Below, piece after piece: positions 58,720 to 64,000 of a stretch of DNA of 64,000 nt (positions are counted from its first letter, which is position 1; each line of letters starts with the position of its first letter). Origin of the DNA: Spirodela intermedia (Eukaryota; Streptophyta; Magnoliopsida; Alismatales; Araceae); NCBI GenBank assembly GCA_902729315.2, contig LR746269.1, positions 2,836,501-2,900,500 on the forward strand, read 5' to 3'. The notes below the pieces were generated by a model. The model ran no database searches, was not told the origin of the DNA, and was given only the letters and a program-made list of their open reading frames with translations. Made by a program: the position numbers and the translations under genes.

Positions 58720-60320
58720 GAGGTTGAGTTTTGGATTAATCTAAATCCCTCGGAATCGCTTCCTTGAAAATTTATAAATTTCCCATCCATATGGCCTTCA
58801 AATTATTATGATATTAGATATGATTTCATGAAGACTTCATGAAATGCTTTTGAGCACAAGTCAAAATGATAGTGTAAAACTTCCTGAAAAGTACTCAAAG
58901 CAATTGTTACTAAAGGTAGGTTAACTTCATCTCCATTAAGTCACTCTTTTCCATTGATAGAAATTTCCTCAGGAATAATACACATAAGGTGATATTTTCT
59001 GAATTTCAAAAAAATCTAGCTATTTCAAGATAACATAGTTAACACAATGTAGTCTACTGAATCTTATAGCATTAGGTTCACCATCTTGTAGACTCATTAT
59101 AAATCAAAATTTATCACACATTTAAGCATTGAAAAAAATGGACTAGTAATTCCAAGAACTCTTAAATCTAGAGTTGGTGAAGACAAACACAGTCGTTGGG
59201 TTTGATAGTTCAATGAATAATATGTATAAAAGATAACTAACAAGATATGTTGAACTAAGTTACATGAAAAGTTCAAAATGATTGAAGTTATTTCATTATC
59301 ATGATCTAATCCAGTGAAAGTATAGCTGATGTTCACAATAAGACTTTTTCAAAATAGATTTGACAAGTATATCTCCCAATATTTGGATACTAGGGCACTA
59401 AGTTGCTTTTCTATCCCTTGTTTCTAGCACTTTTCAAAATGTCTCCACATAACAATGATAGTAATTGACTTACAAAATGTTCTTACGATCTTACTTGAGA
59501 TTACTCGAGTTTAAGGGTGATGGATGCTTCAGGAAGCTTCAAAAATATTTCTCTTGTAGAGAAATTTGATGAGAGATTACAAAATGAATAGGAAGATTTG
59601 ATACATCATTGGTGCGCACTTTGAAAGCTCTCAAGATGAATTTTATAGAGCCAGAAAACTCGACCATTAGCATTTAAATCTATGAGATATAATTGGTTAG
59701 AAATTGACCAAATTCAACATGTAAGTCAACTCATCAACAGTTCATAATCGAACTGTTAGCGTGACCAACCTTTGACCAAGTTGCTCTACAAACATATTAA
59801 TGTGAGATTTTTTTGATTTTATTTCAATCTTCTAACATGTCAATACATATTTCCCTTGTCAAAAATCTTCTAGGATATGTTAGATATTTGGACATGCTTG
59901 ACATATTAATTGTCTCAAAGAAAATCTCATTTCTCTTTGTTGAGATTGGATTTAACTATCTTGGTCAATACATGAGATTGACAAACTTTCTCTCTCCTCT
60001 ACTTTTTTGCTAGGTCAATACAATTCTATCTTTTTTGTTTTAGCTATTCCAAGGCACTTTATCTCTCTTTAATTTTACTTTTTAGATACTAAATTGCTAT
60101 AATTTTAACTTTGTTTTAATGTATAACTTCCTTGATGATTCTTTTCACTATATAAGGATTGGAAAAAGAAACACAATGGAAAATGCTCTATCTAATGATT
60201 TAGATCATCATCTAAGAATCATTCAAATAATGATATATTTATGAACATATTTAGTACAATAATTTTTTTTTGATGGAATACTTGTTGATGTCAAGATCTT
60301 TAAGCCAATAATTGTAATCT
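58720..60320. other. AT-rich intergenic region
   Basis: No gene, RNA or clear repeat is supported. Confidence 0.55.
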
Positions 60321-60333
60321 ATTGATAAGTCTT

Positions 60334-60392
60334 CATTATCATGAGTTAATAATTAGTAAATAATATAGTTTTAGCCTTAACTCATGATAAAT
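60334..60392. repeat. Short perfect inverted repeat (hairpin)
   Basis: TTATCATGAGTTAA and its exact reverse complement TTAACTCATGATAA flank a 27-bp AT-rich spacer. It could be a MITE remnant or a protein-binding palindrome; no transcript is implied. Confidence 0.7.
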
Positions 60393-60539
60393 AGACTTAT
60401 ATTTGTTTTAAAGTGTGAAAAGTGGTTTTCAGTTGATTAATGTGAATTTTTAGGTAATTATGTGATTTTACATAAATTTATATGATTTTTAAAGTCTTGC
60501 TTTTGAGATAAATGAAGAAAAAGAAATAAAAAATAAAAA

Positions 60540-61690
60540 TAAGACAATGAGGGGGACCCGCCGGCCAGTCGGGCTTGCAAGCGGGTCGGAAGCTCAGTCG
60601 GGGAGTAGCCGCGAGTAGGAGCTCGAGCGGCTTGGACCGATAGGAGCACATGTGCGCCACTCCCCTTCCACGTCGCCGGTGGCCAGCCGGCTGTGGGGCA
60701 AGGAATGGTTGTACACGCGAGAGAATAAACTTTGCTTAGAAATGTAACATTACTATATATTCGCCCGAAAAATCGGCGCACAACTGATGTGGGACTAAAC
60801 CCGCGTCACACCTTCCTCAGAAGGGGCAGACATCCGGCGCGGGTTCGAATCCTCCTAGAGTCAAAAGTCATATATTTTTATCTGATTATCATGACTTTCC
60901 TGCAGATTGCCGATGAAGGATCAAGCAACAAGAATCGCTGGATCATCGGCAAAAATTTCGTTAACGCGATTCGTAGAGTATTGCTACTAAAATTGCTGAA
61001 CGATTTGCGATAAAAGGATCGCGAATCCATTGAGTAAATCATCTCCGATTGATCGACGAACAAGCCGTCGTCAGGAAGAGAACGATCCGTCGGGAGACGA
61101 GTCGCCACCTCTTGAGAGCATACCAGATGCGATGAAGAGCCTCCTCTTGCTGCGCGGACCTGAGGATGAAGCTCCCTGACACGCGCCCCACCTCCATCCA
61201 GCTCCTCTCTGTCGGGTGACAGCCGCTGGAGAGCCGCAAAGTTGTCGTTTTTCTGCTCCGCCGAGTGACAGCCGCTAGAGACGAGTCGACGACCTATTTC
61301 ATTGATCTCTAGACTTTGAAAGGAGATCTAGAGATTGCCCACGTCGTCTTTGTCTAAAGAGAGCCTTTGAGGCCGTAGACACTACACGACGATCCTCTTG
61401 AACGCTCAGGATTTCGGTGCATTGTCGACGCATCGCCGTCGCGACGCCGGAACTCTGTTTTCCTGCTTTCAACTTACTTTACGCTTCATTTAGTGATACT
61501 TTTTGTGATTTTAATTTACCAAAATATACTTTGTTCTATTACGATTCTTCCGACTTTTATAGCTCTTAATTTGATTAAATAAATCGTCTGTAATCGCTTA
61601 CGTAAGAATCACCGGGCGGAACTCTGTTTCCGCCCGATTCGCGTTCGCCGGGCACTGACGTCATCCTGACGTCCGCACCCTTATTTCCTT
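60540..61690. other. GC-rich island of probable repeat origin
   Basis: A roughly 1.1-kb GC-rich block within AT-rich DNA. It contains GTGACAGCCGCT twice (61214 and about 61265), GGAACTCTGTTTTCC-like sequence twice (about 61449 and 61618), a GGGCGGA/TCCGCCC hairpin (61614-61635), a candidate USE/TATA pair and a tRNA B-box-like sequence. No coding frame is convincing. The pattern suggests a degraded retroelement LTR or a SINE-containing insertion, but I could not find terminal repeats or a primer-binding site. Confidence 0.4.
60752..60796 (-). promoter_or_regulatory. Candidate USE plus TATA, Pol III snRNA-type promoter (minus strand)
   Basis: The minus strand reads AGTCCCACATCA, one mismatch from the plant snRNA upstream sequence element RTCCCACATCG. 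After a 24-nt spacer comes ATATATAG. That spacing fits Pol III-type plant snRNA promoters; Pol II-type ones are about 10 bp longer. The sequence downstream does not match U3, U6 or 7SL as I know them, so this may be chance or part of a repeat. Confidence 0.35.
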
Positions 61691-62704
61691 TTTTTTGTGA
61701 ATTTAAAATATATTTCCTTTTCATTTCTTAGTATAAAATTCATAAAAAATAGTATTCTTTGAGGAAAATTCTAAATAATTACCAGATATTATATTACATC
61801 CCTGTGATCGACTGGAAAATTACCACTATTTTTTGGAAGTTTTATTGAATTATAATTGATATATTTGTTTAGAAATACTTCTAAATATCTGAGAAATCGT
61901 ATTTTTTAGTTTTATAAATTTTAGATTTGCGTGATTTAATATACAAAGACTGAGTCACGTCATCTATGACACATTATAGGTTTGTCCATGGTTTAGAAAA
62001 TGATTCTCCTTTCTTTATGATCATCAAATTATCATTCATTTTTCATAATGGATTCCAAAATTAAAATCTCTCCAAATGATATAATTTTAAAAAAAATAAA
62101 AATTAGACCATATGAAAGTCGTATGCATTGTCTTCATGAGCTCAGCCAAGATACCATAGTCAACATCCTTTAAGATTTTAGGAACTTTATTTTGATCATT
62201 GATGTGTTTTCTTGGGTATGATTATCTGAACATAGTCTCAACATTTACCCAATGAGTCTTGGCAAGGATGAGTAATCTATGAACGTGGAGTTCAAATCAT
62301 ATTTTGTGCTATATATCAAAGTCAGTTTGACATTAAATTTTTAGATTGAGCCAACTAGGTTTGTAGTACCATTTGAAAGGAAATAGTTTCCAAGCCCAAG
62401 GAGGGGCACAAGAATCAGGGTTGTTTCTTTAGAGAAATTTTTTCATGAACACCACAATGAATAGGCTGCTTTTAAAGAAAACTTGGGTTGTTTTAATTAC
62501 CTTTCAATGTAAACTTTAACTTCAGAGAATTTCGATAACTTCAAGTAATTTAAGTCAGCTTAAAATCATAATAATTGTTGGTTCACATTAGCTAGCCTTG
62601 AAATTTGGCCCATGATATAAATAATGTTGACCAGAGAGGGGAGCTAAACAAAGCTGTGAGTGGTATCATTTTTCTCCTTAATTGATGTTCTATTGTCTTA
62701 GTGG

Positions 62705-63325
62705 CATGTGAATGTTAGTTTTCAAGATTATCAAGTATGTTTCAAAAATGGATTGCATCATACAAGTCTTATTGGTTCACAAAATCTTGTTCAATAGTGA
62801 TATTATCCTTTGTGTTCAAATTATATTTAGTTAGACTATTAAATACATGTAACATTACTATAAGAGACAAATGTAAGAATATTATTCCTTATTTAACAAG
62901 AGGCAAATGTTACAAATTCCTTATCATCATCCAATGTGACATTTCAATATTTAATCATCATTGACTAAGTCATCCAATACGTTTTAATATAATTAATCAA
63001 GAAATGTAAGAATATTAATTGTGATGTTATCCCATACATCATAAGTTTGATGTTATCTTGCCAAAGAGATATGTGAATCTTATTCGTCAAAATTATCAAG
63101 CAAGTTCAAAAAAATGGATTGCATCATACAAATCTTATTGGTTCACAAAATCTTGTTCAACAATGATATTATCTTGTCTTCAAATATATTTATCTTGTGT
63201 TCGACATGTATAATGTGATTTAACAAGCAGCCAACGTGACAAATTCCTTATCATTATCTATTGTGACATCTTAATTTTCAATTGTCGTTGACTTAGTCAT
63301 CCCAAAAAAATTAATATTATTCATG
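62705..63325 (+). repeat. AT-rich direct duplication, about 366-bp offset
   Basis: Copy one is at about 62705-62995 and copy two at about 63070-63325. Both contain ATGGATTGCATCATACAA, CTTATTGGTTCACAAAATCT, AATTCCTTATCAT and GACTnAGTCATCC in order. The offset is 366 bp at the left and about 328 bp at the right, owing to an internal deletion in copy two. Confidence 0.85.
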
Positions 63326-63329
63326 AACA

Positions 63330-64000
63330 ATTGAGGAAGAAAAGGGCTGAGAAGCTAGAAACAATTTAGTTTGTAGGAATGTTTAGCTATACCCACCCCT
63401 TCATTTTTCCACATTTTTTGAGAGCTTTTTATTACCAATGCTCTAGAAAAATTATGTGTGAAATCGAGTTAAATCAATAGGTTTGGAATCATTTGTTGAA
63501 AATAATTTATTTAAATACGTTATATTAGAAATATCTGGTGTTGTGGCAATTTTTAATATTCTTAAAAGTAATTTTCATCCTCAGAATATATAGATACCAA
63601 TCGAATCCTATCCGATATAGAGATATCCTGTGAGAAAAATATCTGACGTGGCTCATCCACTTGGCTTCCGCCGTTTTGTTTTTACTTGATTTAGTAAATG
63701 AAAAATATATTTAGTGGCGCCAGTTCGACGCGCGCGAGAAAAATATAGCCAGATTCTTATCCCCAACGAGCCATCGCTGACTGTGCATGAGAATAGTCAA
63801 AGTCCCACAGAGCAGCAGCCGACACGGTCACTCCATTAGTGAGGCTGGCAGAGTAAAAACTAACATTTTCAATGAGGTAGGCCGCTGACAGAGGCCGCGC
63901 CTTGTCTTCGCCTGGAGCAGATTGGTGGCGCCACCACCAACAACCGGCGAAGATTGTCATAATCCCGTCGGCCATTTCATCTCGCCGCCTTTGAACCCTC
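63330..64000. other. Right-edge region without a supported gene
   Basis: Sequence after about 63640 is more GC-rich. A minus-strand frame of 72 codons (63975-63757) has no recognisable domain or splice context. It could be the first exon of a gene or chance. Confidence 0.3.

Noticed and set aside
60791-60870. Complete tRNA gene
   Set aside because: Only a B-box-like stretch is present. There is no A-box at the right distance and the acceptor and T stems do not pair.
60540-61690. LTR retrotransposon
   Set aside because: No pair of terminal repeats, primer-binding site or pol frame could be found; composition alone is not enough.
63757-63975. 72-codon minus-strand frame at the right edge
   Set aside because: No domain, splice context or homologue is recognised; it could be the first exon of a gene beyond the window, but there is no evidence.
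1-64000. CRISPR array, prokaryotic operon or integrated virus
   Set aside because: No spaced direct-repeat array, ribosome-binding-site spacing or viral protein motif is seen; gene structure is that of a plant nucleus throughout.

Overview
This is nuclear DNA from a flowering plant: AT-rich intergenic stretches, genes with short GT-AG introns, a nuclear RBCS gene with a chloroplast transit peptide, many (GA/CT)n tracts around genes, and no prokaryotic-style operons. The RBCS and DUF1218 proteins read most like a non-grass monocot, but that is an impression and not a demonstrated placement. Twelve intact or window-truncated protein genes and two gene relics can be supported.

Layout. 0-0.3 kb: last two exons of a gene entering from the left edge, ending in a C-terminal membrane anchor (MPH1-like, tentative). 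1.1-1.6 kb: pyrimidine satellite. 2.4-2.7 kb: a single-exon CLE peptide-hormone precursor whose CLE box has Cys in place of the usual Gly. 3-8 kb: AT-rich DNA with two local tandem duplications. 8.4-10.7 kb (-): DUF1218 four-helix membrane protein. 14.3-15.3 kb (-): RBCS with an I-box/G-box/I-box promoter. 16-23 kb: gene-free, with a long inverted-repeat element (19.7-22.2 kb). 23.3-24.2 kb (+): conserved plant protein of unknown function. 26.3-26.8 kb: complex GA satellite. 27.4-30.0 kb (+): EMG1/NEP1 rRNA pseudouridine methyltransferase, seven exons. 31.4-43 kb (+): family cluster of three NIMIN/NRR-like NPR1-interactor genes plus two decayed copies, surrounded by dense TGACG motifs. 43.6-51.6 kb (-): SCP1/CTDSPL2-type CTD phosphatase, seven coding exons plus a 5'UTR exon. 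52.9-55.0 kb (-): LRR receptor-like kinase. 56.9-58.4 kb (-): small reticulon-like protein. 60.5-61.7 kb: GC-rich island of probable repeat origin, with a candidate Pol III-type promoter and a tRNA B-box-like sequence. 62.7-63.3 kb: AT-rich direct duplication.

How the genes relate. Most neighbours are unrelated single genes, as is usual in plant DNA. The exception is the 31-43 kb block. Its three intact members share an amphipathic FF/FC-x-LLE-x-(I/V)RE core and a P-x-F-Q-W-E-D-F-A box, and two of them end in an LxLxL (EAR) tail. NIMIN proteins bind NPR1, whose partners are TGA bZIP factors that recognise TGACG, so the TGACG/CGTCA clusters at 34.4-34.6, 36.0-36.2 and 39.7-39.8 kb fit a salicylate/NPR1 feedback locus expanding by tandem duplication. 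The main points for follow-up are this locus, the CLE Gly-to-Cys change, the RBCS gene structure (apparent GC-AG intron, only the second classical intron present), and the possible Pol III unit near 60.7 kb. All exon models come from reading splice signals and keeping phase by eye; no transcript or homology search was run.
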